Source: Alitta virens (Eukaryota; Annelida; Polychaeta; Phyllodocida; Nereididae). Taken from it: 64,000 nt of DNA. Below the pieces are notes generated by a model. That model ran no database searches, was not told the DNA's origin, and worked only from the letters and a program-made list of their open reading frames with translations. Both the position numbers and the translations under genes were made by a program. The stretch's first letter is position 1; every line of letters starts with the position of its first letter. Of this stretch, positions 27,088-39,570 are shown in pieces. The stretch spans positions 9,372,215 to 9,436,214 of the forward strand of contig OW028574.1 of NCBI GenBank assembly GCA_932294295.1, given 5' to 3'.

Positions 27088-27300
27088 AATATCAACAAGT
27101 AAGTAAGTAAGTAAGAAAGTCAGTAAGTAAGCAAGCAAGCAAGTAAGTAAGTCAGCAAGTAGTAGGTAAGTTAGTAAGTAAGCAAGTAAGTAAATAAGTA
27201 TATTTATTTTGCAACAATTGATTAAAAATATAATAATTGTTAAAGTACAATATAAGGTGTTAAAAGCATAAATAGAAATATAATAAAAAATGCAAAGCAA
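27088..27300 (-). mobile_element. Possible antisense LINE 3' end with TTAC repeat tail
   Basis: About 100 bp of degenerate (GTAA)n on the + strand adjoins AAATAAGTATATTTATTTTG; in reverse this is an A-rich 3' end with a (TTAC)n tail. It may be only a microsatellite. Confidence 0.35.
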
Positions 27301-28230
27301 ATAAGTAAAAGCAATTACACATCATGATCTAACCCTACTGGGCACGATTGCACTTAAGTATGTCTGGTTCCACTTAAGTGGGCATTTAAATCTAGTTTAG
27401 ATGAGCCTGTATTTTATTGTACTTAGTTATTGAAGTGGCAATAATTTACAAGCCAATCGATCTAAAATATATGTCTATGGACTTAGTATGGTGCTGTGAA
27501 TCCCCACATTGCATTTCAAACCATTTCATAAGTTTTCTTGTTGATGTGAAATTTGAACCATACCTTGAGTAGAAGGGAAGAGCGTAATATACATGACTTG
27601 GAATTGCAATTAAATATCTAGTTATCAACACTTAACAGCCAGGAGAGCTTAGCTAAGTTTGATATGCCATCCTAATACTCAAACTCATGACTTGGCAAAT
27701 ATCATAGACTCGCAAATGGTGGGCCTTCCGACTGAGTGATTTTTAATATTCCATTAAAAAACTCCCAACTCCAACGTCGAAGTGTGTTATAAACATGAGC
27801 TCTGGGGGCAATTCGTGCTTTTAATGAATTTTTGGCTTGGGAGTTACGACTTTCATCGACATGAGATTATGCTATCGTCTTCGTCTGTTATTTTATGAAC
27901 ATATCTTTCGGGAATTATTGGATTTACACGGAGTGCTGACACCTTAATGTAAAATAAAACTTAGAAAGTTAAGAATCACACATTGAAGAAAAAAAATGAG
28001 TTTAACAGAGTCAAATTCAAAAAGAGATTTACTAGAAATTTAGTTTTTGTCAGCAAAAATGATCAATTTTTCCGCGAAGAAAATAGTTTAATGTCTTTCT
28101 TGTAAGTGTCGTGATTTTTATGTCATTAAATACATTATCACAACATGTCGAGTAAAGTAGATTTATCTTCTGTGATTCTCTCATATAATAACTTTGGCTC
28201 TTCGCGATTTCTTCTTTTGCGTCACAGCAA

Positions 28231-28413
28231 GTGGGCCTAACTCAGTGGTAGCGCACTGGGCTTCCAACCACTGGGTCCCGGGTTCGATTCCCGGTCGAGC
28301 CTATGTTGGATGGCTGTTTCATCTTTCGTCTCATTGCCATGGTCCCTACTTGTCCTGGTTAGCCCATCAGGTGCAGAAATACAGGACGTAAAGCCCTAAT
28401 CCACCACCACCGT
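28231..28413 (+). mobile_element. SINE family A copy with 10-bp target duplication
   Basis: GTCACAGCAA flanks both sides (28221-28230 and 28414-28423). A box CTAACTCAGTGGTAGCGC, B box GGGTTCGATTCCC, tail CCACCACCAC. A 65-codon open frame across it is repeat-derived and not a gene. Confidence 0.95.
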
Positions 28414-29375
28414 GTCACAGCAAAGCTTTAAATGATCATTTCTCATATCAGACCATCTCTTTATTCAGTTTACTAAGTCTTATGGCAATGTTTCTTGTAT
28501 AACAGATAATCATTGTGTAATACGGTCACTTCACCATTAAGACATCATGGCTACTTTGCATAAATTGCTAAGCGTGTATACAAATAAAATCGCGGTTTAC
28601 CCAAGAAGCATGAAAATTACTTCAGGGAATCAGAACATAGCCCTAAGATTCTTGTGTTGTGAAGACAACCAGTGCAGACAAGCAGGGCATCCCATCCTTT
28701 TGTTAAGAGAACGTCCCAACAGGACTTGATTTAATCTATCAGGCATGTTAGCTACGCTTTTTTCTCTTCCCTACTTCAATTGACAGGTCAATCCAGCCCC
28801 GAGCCATGGCTGCTTACAGCGCTGAGTCCTGCACTTAGTAATGAGGCCAGTGCACAAGGAAGGCCGGGTGACTGTGCTGCCTAATACACCATTCAGTGCT
28901 CGACTATTGTCAGTGAAATAAGTGCTTAACCATAGTTGCAAGTGCAAGACTATTAGGCTACTAAAAATACTGCAGTTTATGCAGTTTGATCATGGTTTAA
29001 AACTATTATTATTATTATTATTATGTTTATTCGTACCTACATAGTACAAAATTAAATCGAACAGTTTATGGAAGCATCAATATAAAAAAATATATATATA
29101 AATAAAAATAAAAATAAAAAATCAAGTTGTACATAAAAAATTTAGAAATTGTAAAGCATCTTGTCTGTCCATTATTGAAAACAACTGTCCTTGTGAGACA
29201 AGAACTAAGTCTCTAATAGCTGTTCCTGTGACAGTATCTTCTTGTGTGTAGCAATTGGCTTCACAGTCTCCGTTCACTATCTGAGATAATTTATCAGTTG
29301 TAGTATTAGTACGATACTCTGCGAATGTCTAACTTGGTACTTCGGTGTTTGGTTTCAGCAAAAAATCGGTTTGGT

Positions 29376-29480
29376 ACATGGCCAAATGTGCCTAGTGCGT
29401 TTTCCATGAGAAGGATAAACGCATGGAAAACGCATGGTTTTTAGCTAATTATAAAACGCATGTGGCACATTTGGCCATGT
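29376..29480. mobile_element. Palindromic MITE, copy 3 (right arm shortened)
   Basis: Runs from ACATGGCCAAATGTGCC to GGCACATTTGGCCATGT. Relative to copies 1 and 5, about 45 bp of the right arm after TAGCTAATTATAA is missing, which breaks the long hairpin. Flanking bases give TA|CATGG...CCATG|TA, consistent with a TA target duplication. Confidence 0.8.
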
Positions 29481-30759
29481 AGTAGAACAAACATATGCAT
29501 TTTTAAAATTGAGTCTGAAGTACCCTAATAGCTTACTTAATAAACACAATTAGTCTGGAAGTAACAACTGCGGTGGAACACATTTCAACATATCTCTTTG
29601 GTGAAATCGCCTGGTCGACTCTGTGTAGCATGAACAAAAACATTGTTAATTAAAGATCCGTTACTATCATATTAGGATCTGTGACAGAGAAGGCTATATT
29701 GAGAGTTGGTGGCTGGATGCTTTCTTTGACTCGCAACTGGTTGTTGTTTTGTGAGGAGCATGTTTAAAATGGAAAGTGCAGCTCAGTTACAGAAAAGCAT
29801 GTCCTTGGTCCAAGGCTGGGGATTCCATTTCATTTGTCTTTTCAGCATATAAAAGGCATTTGCAGACTGTAAGGTCGCTGGATACACTTGGAAATTCTAT
29901 GGGAGTGTCATGTTGCAGAGCATAAACTGAGTTAAAATCCTTGCTATCAAAGATGCTGCATTCAAATATGTCTCAGTACATTGACATAAAAGCTGAACGA
30001 GTAGACCTATATTAATTTTTGTGTCTGATATCTGCCAGTATTTTACCTCGCTTATCTGGTATGATGTTGTTACAGACTGATGCTAGGGATGGTTCATAGT
30101 GTAGAAGAGCAACTGTTAAACCTAAAAAATATTTAAAAAATCTAAATCTAAAAGCTCAGTATTTCAGTGGTCAAGTGGTCATCTGTGCTATATTTGAGAG
30201 TGAAAGTTATTGGGGAAAAGGTCATGGTGCTCCATTTATGCCATTCCAAGTTTATCTGGCGTTTCCTGATCAATGAAGTTATTGGTTTCAAACAGACTTA
30301 GCATGTGCCTTGTGGCTTTGAAGCTGTACTTAAAGCTAACCAGTCGTCAGTTGATGATTTAGGAGGCAATTCCTCTGGTCATATTTACGTGTTTTCGACA
30401 GCCGTAAGCAAGGTGTTAGCAAATGGTGCACCTCATTGGTAGTGTGTCCGTCAAATGACCTCATACTCAGTCATTTGACCTCTGGATGAATTCTTCACTT
30501 TGGCCTGTCTTAGCTCATTGGGGGGCTATGGGAGAGCCATCAGTCTTACCTGGTTGGCGGAGAAATTCTTCAGGGACGAGTTGAAGACAGTGAGTGATTG
30601 GCTGGGGGGACCAAGGAGCAGGACTGCTCAACCCCAGCAAATTACACGGGCCCCGCCCCCCTAATTGATTGGCTGCCCCCGCTAAATTAAGTCCTTATCC
30701 CTCTCCTCATTAGGCCTTCTCCCTTGTGTTTCCTAATGTTAACTCCCAACATGTTTGTT

Positions 30760-31240
30760 TGCTTCAGTTCTTTGCTTGTTTTCTTCAATTCTGTGCTTGT
30801 TTTCAGATCAGTTGCTTGTTTGCTGCAATTCTGTCCTTGTTTCCTTGTTTTTTGCAACCTTTCGCTTGTATTCTCCAATTCTTTACGCAAGTCGTTGCTT
30901 GTTTTCTGCAATTCTGTCCTCATTTTCTTCAATTATTTGCTTGTTTTCTTCAACTATTTGCTTGTTTTCTGCAATTTTGTCCTTGTTTTCTGCAATTATG
31001 TCCTGGGTTTTTTTTTGCAATTCTGTCCTTGTTTTCTGTATATATGTCCTTGTTTTCTGCAATTCTGTCCTTGTTTTTCTGCAACCATTTGCTTGTATTC
31101 TCCAATTATTCACTCAAGTCATGGCTTGTTTTCTGCAATTCTTTCCTTGTTTTTGGAAATTCTTTACTCATCTTTTACACGTCGTTGCTTGTTTTCTGCA
31201 ATTCCTTGCTTGTTTCCGGCAAGTCTTCGCTTATTTTAGA
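30760..31240. repeat. 21-bp minisatellite, open in all three + frames
   Basis: Imperfect units of TTTTCTGCAATTCTGTCCTT type, 21 bp each, for about 480 bp. Because the unit is a multiple of three and lacks stops, overlapping frames of 164-212 codons appear on the + strand. On the - strand the unit encodes a seven-residue heptad (for example AENKQIV, EENKQII, EENEDRI). No splice or start context supports expression. Confidence 0.85.
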
Positions 31241-31449
31241 AACGTTTAGGAAAACGTTGGGATATTCTACAATGAAGAAGACCTTTATATATATTCTTCA
31301 TTATTTTTCTTTCTGGATTTACAGCTGTCTTTGTGTGCTAGCTGCTATCATGGCTGTTTTGTAGACTTCCTTTGTTGAATAACGCTTAAGAGGTAAGACC
31401 TCATATCTTCTTGCCTAGAGCTATACAATCAGTGGCTTAAATAAACATA

Positions 31450-31504
31450 CAACACATGTATTATTCACATGTATTATGCACATGTATTATACACATGTAT
31501 TATG
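31450..31504. repeat. 13-bp tandem repeat, four copies
   Basis: CACATGTATTATN units in direct order. Confidence 0.85.
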
Positions 31505-32386
31505 TTTGAGAAGGACTTCCCATTGACGCTGTGCATCCTCATCAGATCAGGTCTCCATATTTAGGTGTCCCGAATAACAGGGACCCGTGGGTTCTGCATT
31601 TCATGGACAAGAGGCAATTATTCAATTAAATTAAAATGGAATTCTTGGTTACCTCGTATTTTAGGGGGAAATTATGGTTAATGAAGCTAATGGCGTTTAA
31701 GATGGCGTTTTAATGCAATATTTTCCCTCTGATTGCTCGCTTGTTCATTTGTGGATGCAGATAAGAAACGAGGAGGGCATTAAATTGATGCTTGGCGAGG
31801 TGTGAAGTGTTAGCTGGCCTCGCTCTCCCTGCAGTCCTTTTCCTCAATTAGGCGTTGCCCACAATCTCCAAACAGTTCGAAGCTGGCCAATTTCGGGTTT
31901 CAATAATTCCTCAGCATTTCATTGTGCCATTCCATTTGGCCATCTCATTGTGACTCTATAATGGACGTTAATTGAGAAACGGCGGGGCATTTATTGAATA
32001 GTGCAGATTGGCCATTGATGGATGGTCCTTGCCATCAGTGGCTGGTTGCTGCTGCTGCCGCTGCTGGTGCTGCTGCTGGATGATGATGGGTGATGCCGTT
32101 GATGCAGGTTATGAGGCCACCCCCCCCCCTCAGTGCAGTTGCTGCTGATGCAGGGTGGCTACTGATGAGGGCAGATGATGGGCAAAATGGGCAGTTAGGT
32201 CATCGTGGTTCAGACTAGTAGCAACGGTCCTGTCACTAATGAACCAGGCGTGATGTGGAGAGACTTTTCTGCTTGGGTTACTGTTATTGAAGATCACAAT
32301 TTATTTTGCTTGTTTTGTACATGTAGATTTGTTTCTCAGCTTAAATGAAACTCTAATGCTTTGATTGAAAACAGATACACAGCTAC

Positions 32387-32529
32387 ACATGGCCAATTGT
32401 GCCACGCGCGTTTTCCATGCGTTGGGATAAACGCATGGTTTTTGCCTCATTATAATTAGCTAAAAACCATGCGTTTTCCATGCGTTTATTCTTCTCATTG
32501 GAAAACGCACCTGGCACATTTGGCCATTT
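32387..32529. mobile_element. Palindromic MITE, copy 4
   Basis: Nearly full length (143 bp). Left arm ACATGGCCAATTGTGCCACG, centre CATTATAATTAGCTAAAAAC, right arm ending GGCACATTTGGCCATTT. The centre is inverted relative to copy 1, as expected for insertion in either orientation. Confidence 0.85.
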
Positions 32530-33034
32530 ATGTACATCTACTTGATTTAAGAGAAAACATTTAATAAATCTCTTCTATCAGTCAACTAATCTGATAAACA
32601 ATTAAATCATACATTATTGTTAATACATTCATTCGTATGATCGCTATACCCTTTGGCATCAAAAGCTCAAAGAAATGGAATTCTGCGTCCAACAATAAAT
32701 GCCAGATATCATTAGCTGTACACGCCAGTGCTTGTTTTGGCTCATATAGATCATGAGCAAATGATGCATAAACAAATTATAATTCCTCAAAGCTGACCCC
32801 TGACCTCTTACCCTTCAGTGAATACCAATCACAGAGGCTGGGGGGTTATGTTGTGTTGGATTAATCTGCACTTCTTTGAAGCTGATAATTGATGGTGATA
32901 TTAATGTCTGCTTGTGTGATGAGTGCTCATCGATCTGTTGCTGTCCACTCTCTCTTGTCCAGTAATCTTGATGACCAGCCGATTGTATTGACAGGCCTTC
33001 ACAAGTCCAGTCTTTAAGCTCCCCACCCTGGGGG

Positions 33035-33186
33035 TGGTGGTGTGGTGGATTAGGACTTTACGTCCTGTATTTCTGCACCTGATAGGCTAATTAGGACAGG
33101 TAAGGACCATGGCAATGAGACAAAGGAAGAAACAGCCATCCAACGTAGGCTCGACCGGGAATTCAACCCGGGACCCAGGCCCCCAC
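33035..33186 (-). mobile_element. SINE family A copy, antisense, with 16-bp target duplication and internal deletion
   Basis: CTCCCCACC(C/A)TGGGGG occurs at 33019-33034 and 33187-33202. The copy has the family body in reverse, but sequence between GGGACCCAG and GCCCCCAC is lost, removing the A-box region. Confidence 0.9.
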
Positions 33187-34194
33187 CTCCCCACCATGGG
33201 GGTTTTTGGTATTGCACTGGCTCAGATTTTTATCACACTGTGCTTGTTATTCAGTGACAACAGGGTGTTAATTTCAAATACTTCTCTGTATATTTCTAGC
33301 ACACTGTGCAATTGAAAGCATTGTCACATATTTAACATGCAGTTAATTGAGCTTATGGCCAGTACACTGTATGCCAAGACAGACATGATGATATGACAAG
33401 ACCTGGCTTCTGAACCAGGCTTGACATTTACTACATGGCTGGGCTGCTAAATACCACAGGGCATTGATATTTTAACCTCTGGTGTGAACGACTCCCAGCT
33501 GAGTGTGACCTGCCTGACCTTGAGCCCGGGACTCAGCAAGTTTCTGATCAACACCTGATCCACTGTGCATCAATTAGCAGAACTTTTAATCTTCATAATA
33601 AAAGGTTATTCTGATGGAGTTGATCAATGAAAAAACTACCTAATCACTGGGGCATATGCAGAACCTGGCCTGTTCTCTAACCAACACTTTCCAGTGCCAA
33701 AATCGATTCATGTAATTTTTAAGTGTAATAACAATATGATGAAACCAACAAAGGAGAACTATGATTTATGTATGTGCTACAGCATTGTGATTACATGATT
33801 ATATTATATTCTGTATGTAATGTATTTGAATTTGAATTCAATTTACAGCTAATTAAATACCCGTGTGAACCTTTGTGTTACCTTTCATAAAAACTTAATC
33901 TGTCAAAATGAAATCCTCGACTCTCAGTAAGCACATGGACATAAGACCGGATCTGCTCAGCTAAATATTTGTAAGCAGTAGTATCTCTATTCATATTGAT
34001 TTTCAAAAGCGCAATTATTCAACCGCATTCTTGCCAATTGGCGGAATTCCAGATTAAAACTCCAAATTAAACGAGTTTGTTGAATGGTAGTGAAAGCTTA
34101 TCAGACATAGCAAATCTAATGCTGTCTTTTGCGCATATTTCAAGCCTGTAGGCAATATATTTCTATATGACAATCCCATTTACAGCTATTGACA

Positions 34195-34723
34195 TCTCAA
34201 ATATATAGGAGGGTCAATTCATCAAGCTTAGCTTACCCAACAATAGGAATATAACATTAGGAAATGTTTATAGGCCACCCAGAGACAATATTGAAAACTA
34301 TAAATGCTTCATAGAAGAATTTGAAATTTTAATTAAACTACTCAATGGTGATTGGATAATATGTGGTGATTTTAACATTGATCTTCTTAAATTTAATGAG
34401 CGTAATATTATAAATAAAATCCTTGAAAACTTTCCTCACAATGGTCTGATCCCAAAAATCACACTTTCCGCCCGCTTAACTAGGAAAAATGAAACACTAA
34501 TCGAAAATGCCCTTGTTAAAATTTCAGATCATTTCTTAGATACCACAATAGGGCAGGGGCCTCGCTCAGAGGTAGCGTTCTGGGCTTCCTACCGCTGGGT
34601 CCCGGGTTCGATTCCCGGTCGAGCCTAAGTTGGATGGCTGTTTCATCCTTTGTCTCATTGCCATGGTCTCCGCCTGTCCTAATTAGCCCAAGTGGTGCAG
34701 AAATACAGGACGTAAAGCCCTAA

Positions 34724-34760
<37 letters not shown>

Positions 34761-37322
34761 CACGCACACAAACACACACACACACTTAGATACCACTAGT
34801 GGAATATATGTACAATGAAGCTATCAGATCACCAACCCTACTTTAGCTGCCTCGATGACCTTATTGCAGTTAAAAAATCTCTAAAATATGTAAAAACTAG
34901 AAATTATAATGACAACTGTATTCAAGAGTTTAGAAAATACTTAAGTGGTCAACATATTTTACATAATTTAGAAAACAATGACTCACAAAATCCCAATACA
35001 ACTTATACAATATTGAAGCAAATATTACAGGATGGTATTAATCGTTACATGCCACTAAAACAAAAAACATTTAACAAATATAAGCACAAAAACAATAAAT
35101 GGATATCGAAGGGAAAAATTAACTCCTTCAAATTTCGGGATACATTATATCAAAAGTTAAAAAAAAATCCTGCCAATACGGAGCTATACAACACTTTAAA
35201 AGTAAATTTAAATACCCATAATAAAATCTTTAAAAAATCTATGAGAGATGCAAAAAGACTTTATTATGACAGTCAATTTAATAAATATAAAAATGACCTA
35301 AAAAATACATGGAAAACCATCAACGAAATCATATGTAAAAGAAGTAGCACTGTAAAATTTCCAGAATATTTCCAAATAGACAGTCGGAAAGTTACCAGAA
35401 GAGATAGCTAACAAATTTAACAATATCTCGAACATTCTATTAAAACAGATTAAACTAGAAATATATAAACCACTTACGTTTTTAATTAATCAGTCTTTTG
35501 CCACTGGCATCTTCCCTCATGATTTAAAAATAGCAAAAATATTTCCCATTTACAAAAAAAGACGATGGAAAATTACTTGACAACTACAGACCAATCTCCA
35601 TTCTCCTCTCTATATCAAAAACTTTTGAAAAAGCAATATGTATGCAAATAAATAGGCAACTTTACCTCAAAGAAACTCTACTTCGCAAGTCAATATGGCT
35701 TTAGAGAGTACCACTCGACTGAGTTAGTTGCAATAGAATTAATCGACCGAATAGAGCTCGATATGGATAAAGGTGATTCCCCAATAAATATTTTCATGGA
35801 CCTTAGCAAAGCCTTTGATACCATTGACCATCACATACTTCTTAAAAAATTGGACTATTATGGAATCAAAGGAACTGCCCTCTCATTAATTTAAAGTTAC
35901 TTATCCAATCGCCAACAATATGTACAATATAAAGATTGTACCTCAGACTTACTACCAATCACTACTGGAGTACCTCAAGGTTCAATATTAGGCCTCCTAC
36001 TTTTCATTATTTAAATTAATGACATTTGTTTTGCCACAAGTATATTTAAATTTCTCACATATGCCGACGATACCATCCTCTTTGAAACATTGAACTCAAT
36101 ACACACCATAGATAACCAACACTGAATAACTTACATCTAAACACTAACAAAACCAAATGCATGATTTTTCGGCCAATTAACAAACATGTACATCCTTCAC
36201 AATTAAAGCATTGACAGTATTCAAATTGACTATGTGCAGCACTTCAACTTTCTTGGTATACTTTAAGATAACAAACTGAGCTGGAATACCCACATTGATT
36301 CTATAACTAAGAAATTTCTAAAACCATATGCATTATGAATAGATTAAATCATACCCTGCCAATATTTACACTGCAAAATATCTACAATTGTCTAATCAAC
36401 TCCTATCTTAATTATGGTATGCTCTGTTGGGGACTAAAACCAAACCGAATTACAAAAATACAGAAAAAGGCAGTTAGAGTGATTTCCGTTAGCAAATATA
36501 ATGCTCACACTGATCCTATCTTTAAGAATTTAAATATATTGAAAATTAAGATATTGCTACGAGAAAACTCTACCAACGTTTTATTATAAATAAGCTACCT
36601 GACTACTTCACTATCAACTTCAATATTCAACAACAACGGTCAAGTCACCAATATAACACAAGACATCATAGATTTATAATTCCTAGAGTACATCACAAAT
36701 TTGCTGAATATACTGTACGCTATCAGCTTCCTTTACTTCTCAATAAAAATGTTGAATGTATTTTAGATAAAGTTTTGACACATAGTGAGTATGGTTTTTC
36801 CCATTATACAAAAAAGTACCTGACTGGTCAATATGTAGACAAATGCAACATCCTTAATTGTTATATTCGCCAAACTACAAACTAGTGCAAAAAAAAAAGA
36901 GAAAAAAAAAGAAAAAAAAAAGAAAGATCTATTTCCACCTCCCCCCAACCCAACATATACAGGTTATCCGTAACTTTACATATGTATAAGAAGATGTTAA
37001 TTAAATTGAAAATATCTTCATATGCCCGCACATTCATAATTCATCCATCCTATATTGTTCTCTCTTCTTCTCTATCTCTTGTTTTTTAAGCCTTGAGAAT
37101 TAGTCTATTATTATTATGTTTTTACTATGTACTGATTAAATTATAAATCCATTGCAATATAACTGATACACAGAAACACAAGGGGGCGTGATGATAGCAT
37201 TGTTACCACAACTTAGTTACTGCCTCTTTGACCATATAGTATATGATAATTTATATAGTTGTACCATCAGACAGATGTATTTATGTAAAAGTATGGTCTA
37301 AATAAAATAGTCTTGAGTCTTG
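34195..37322 (+). pseudogene. 5'-truncated, decayed CR1/Jockey-like LINE (endonuclease and reverse transcriptase remnants)
   Basis: Seen: from about 34214 an endonuclease C-terminal part is readable (GNVYRPPRDNIENY, then WIICGDFNIDLLKF). 34815-35411 encodes the linker region. RT motifs follow with several frameshifts and stops: YGFREYHSTELVAIELIDR (about 35695), IFMDLSKAFDTIDHHILL (about 35790), TTGVPQGSILG (about 35960) and YADDTILFETL (about 36060). The C-terminal tail is at 36335-36589 (LNYGMLCWGLKPNRITKIQK). Sequence before 35460 and after YADDT is shortened, so internal deletions are likely. An AATAAA-containing 3' end with a short GTCTTGA-type repeat stops near 37322. A SINE A copy interrupts it at 34547-34784. 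Non-functional. Confidence 0.85.
34547..34784 (+). mobile_element. SINE family A copy inserted in the LINE, with 12-bp target duplication
   Basis: CTTAGATACCAC occurs at 34535-34546 and again at 34785-34796. Between them is a tRNA-derived SINE: A box CTCGCTCAGAGGTAGCG (one change from the family), B box GGGTTCGATTCCC, the family body and a long CA-rich tail (about 60 bp). This proves insertion after the LINE had arrived. Confidence 0.95.
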
Positions 37323-37688
37323 TCATTGATATACTTCCTGCCAAGCACTGTCTTTTTTTTTTTAACAAGTCATTTTCTGTCCAGGTTTCTGATAGGCTGG
37401 AAGGGAGATTAAACTCACATTTTGGGGAAAAAAGAAACTCAAGAATTTCTATGATTAAAAAAAAAAAAGTTTTAATTTGTGTATCTTATTGAAATTTTGT
37501 CAGTTATATTTGAATAACAAAAAATTAAACAATAAATATAATAAAACAGGAGGTCTCCAAAGTGAACAAGGTAATATCAGCAGCTTCAGCTCAACAGTAG
37601 ATCTAGATAATTGTGACGATTAGTGACGTCAACAACTCAACAAAATACATTTAGTATGAACCTTAAATCATATATCACATGACCTCGT

Positions 37689-37910
37689 TTACTTTATGTC
37701 CATGCTGAGGCGAGTAAAAGATCCCACCCATGGGGTAAATGTGTGTGTGTGTGTTATTGTTTAACGCCTCATCAGCACCTGAATGGGCTATGTAGAGGCT
37801 CTCTAGGGGTAAATGTGTAACATGGGTGGACTCCTCTCGCCTCATCAATCAACCCTCGATAGCGGCAAGAACTTGACTTAGAGGGCTGCACTTCCCATAT
37901 CTATTTATTA
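37689..37910 (+). mobile_element. SINE family B 3' portion, interrupted by a short insertion
   Basis: CATGCTGAGGCGAGTAAAAG through CAAGAACTTGACTTAGAGGG matches family B, but the tRNA head is absent. GGGGTAAATGTGT is duplicated at 37732-37744 and 37806-37818 around a 61-bp insert. Confidence 0.85.
37745..37805 (-). mobile_element. 61-bp antisense retrotransposed fragment within SINE B
   Basis: Flanked by the exact 13-bp duplication GGGGTAAATGTGT. Read on the - strand it ends in a CA-repeat tail (AACAATAACACACACAC), as expected of a 5'-truncated SINE-like insertion. The source family is otherwise unknown in the window. Confidence 0.75.
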
Positions 37911-38465
37911 TGATGTGGCAAATTATCACAACAGTGATGCATATTCTTCCCATTTTAGTCCTTTGTCCTTTTTTGGTCCTCCTTTTGTCCTTTTTTGTCC
38001 TCCTCTTTGCTAGGCTGGTTGGTCCCTCTAATCTATGGGCTGGTCCTGAGGCCTTTCATATCGATCCCTGTTCCTTAAAAACTTGATTCATGGCACATAT
38101 CACTTTGTGGCATCAACACTTGGCGGATGCTCCCATGCAAGGACTCTGATGAGTTTTGTCATTACCAGCATCCTTGCTGGGGTTTCATTTTAATGCTGAA
38201 TTAAATGAAGTAATATCCCGCGGAATGAATGACTTAAGGGCTAATTATACTCATCTAGAGCCAGGCGTTCTTCAAGGTCGCACTTCCAGTCCTTGTTTGA
38301 ACTTTGTGTCTGGTGGTGTCACATATACCAAGGCAGGCAATGACTTGATGATTATGGATTTTTAACTAAAGAAAATGAGGTGAAGCACAAGTGTTGTTCA
38401 GTGTTGGTTCATGGTTGGGTAGGGTATGGTAAAAGACTTTCAAATAACATTCTGGTCATTATGAT

Positions 38466-38590
38466 CTGACTGACTGGCTGACTGGCTGACTGACTACCTG
38501 ACTGACTACCTGACTGACTACCTGGCTGACTGACTGACTGACTGACTGCCTGACTGACTGACTGACCGCCTGACTGACTGAATGACTGAT
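38466..38590. repeat. (GACT)n microsatellite
   Basis: About 125 bp of CTGACTGACTGG/CTACCTGA units. Confidence 0.9.
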
Positions 38591-39492
38591 TTTCAAGTAG
38601 TCACTTTTTAACTTTTTCATCTGGAATTTGCACATTCAAACACTTGTCGAGAGTGCACCATTGAGAGTGCACTATTGAATTAGCGCTGAGTGAGCCAGAT
38701 TGTGTGCGAGGTACCGTCAGCCATCACTATGCCTTGTCGGCTTCATTATGGCCTCTCTTTGTCACAGCTTTTCGCTTTTGATGTCACCGTTGGCGGACTA
38801 TTTGTCTGGGTGCTTGCATGACTGTAAATAAACACGCCTGATTGACAACTGCATTACGAAGGATGCAGATTGCATCAACTCGGTTTATCAGCCTTGTAGT
38901 CAACATATATCGGATCAGGATTTATTTGTTGGCAAATATTTCCATTTAATCGTCCAAATTGCTGTAATTGATGCGAATGTGTAGTACTAAAGTCTGTTTC
39001 AAATCGGCGATAAAAAGCGGAACGAAGAGCCGAGGTAGCGCTAGTCAAATCGGCCACACACAGCGAAGACAGGCAGGTGATAAATGGCGCCGTTTTGACC
39101 ATGGGTGGCGTTTTTGCAGCATGTCGCATGTTTTGCAGTAGCAATAAAAGGCGGAATGGGTGTTGGGTGTACTGCAGGGACAAGTGCTAGGCCCGCTTAT
39201 GCCCATGTTATGTGCACTGGAGGCCCAATTGGCAATGTGCCGTTTTGTCATGAGGACCTTACGTCGTCTCCAGCTCTGCATTTAGATTGCACCTTAACCT
39301 TTTACTACCTTTGCAAAGGAACATTCTTTCTGAAGGTAACAAATCGCCATGCGAAAAACACATTTACATCCATGGAAGAACCATGCTCCCACCTGCATGA
39401 ACTATGTGAGCATTTCTTAGAGGAATGGGGGTGGCTCTGTCTTTATGACAACATGGAATTGAACTAATCCTTAGTTTTTGAAAGGCATTTTT

Positions 39493-39570
39493 CATTGCAC
39501 ATGTGACTAAATGGCAGTCATTAAAATTAGAAAGATGTTTTACATTGCACATGTGACTAAATGGCAGTCA
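39493..39570. repeat. 28-bp direct duplication at 50-bp spacing
   Basis: CATTGCACATGTGACTAAAT plus GGCAGTCA occurs at 39493-39520 and 39543-39570 without mismatch, so it is a recent local duplication. Confidence 0.9.

Larger units (their letters stand above)
25685..28220. other. No gene recognised
   Basis: Contains the 15-bp array and the GTAA repeat. The open frame 26688-26972 (+, 94 codons) has a plausible-looking segment (SLFERGQKILKRFNDVKKRN) but no recognised domain or splice context. Confidence 0.5.

Noticed and set aside
30652..30690. GC box and inverted CCAAT (GCCCCGCCCCCC, ATTGG) as a promoter
   Set aside because: Isolated motifs with no downstream gene start; weaker than the 59.5-kb cluster.
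30724..31364. Three overlapping long + frames (164-212 codons)
   Set aside because: They arise because the 21-bp repeat lacks stop codons; no start, splice or promoter context. Kept only as a repeat and a finding.
39105..39467. 120-codon Cys-containing frame, considered as an EGF-like neurexin exon
   Set aside because: Cysteine spacing does not fit EGF, the other strand is also open, and no matching donor was found.
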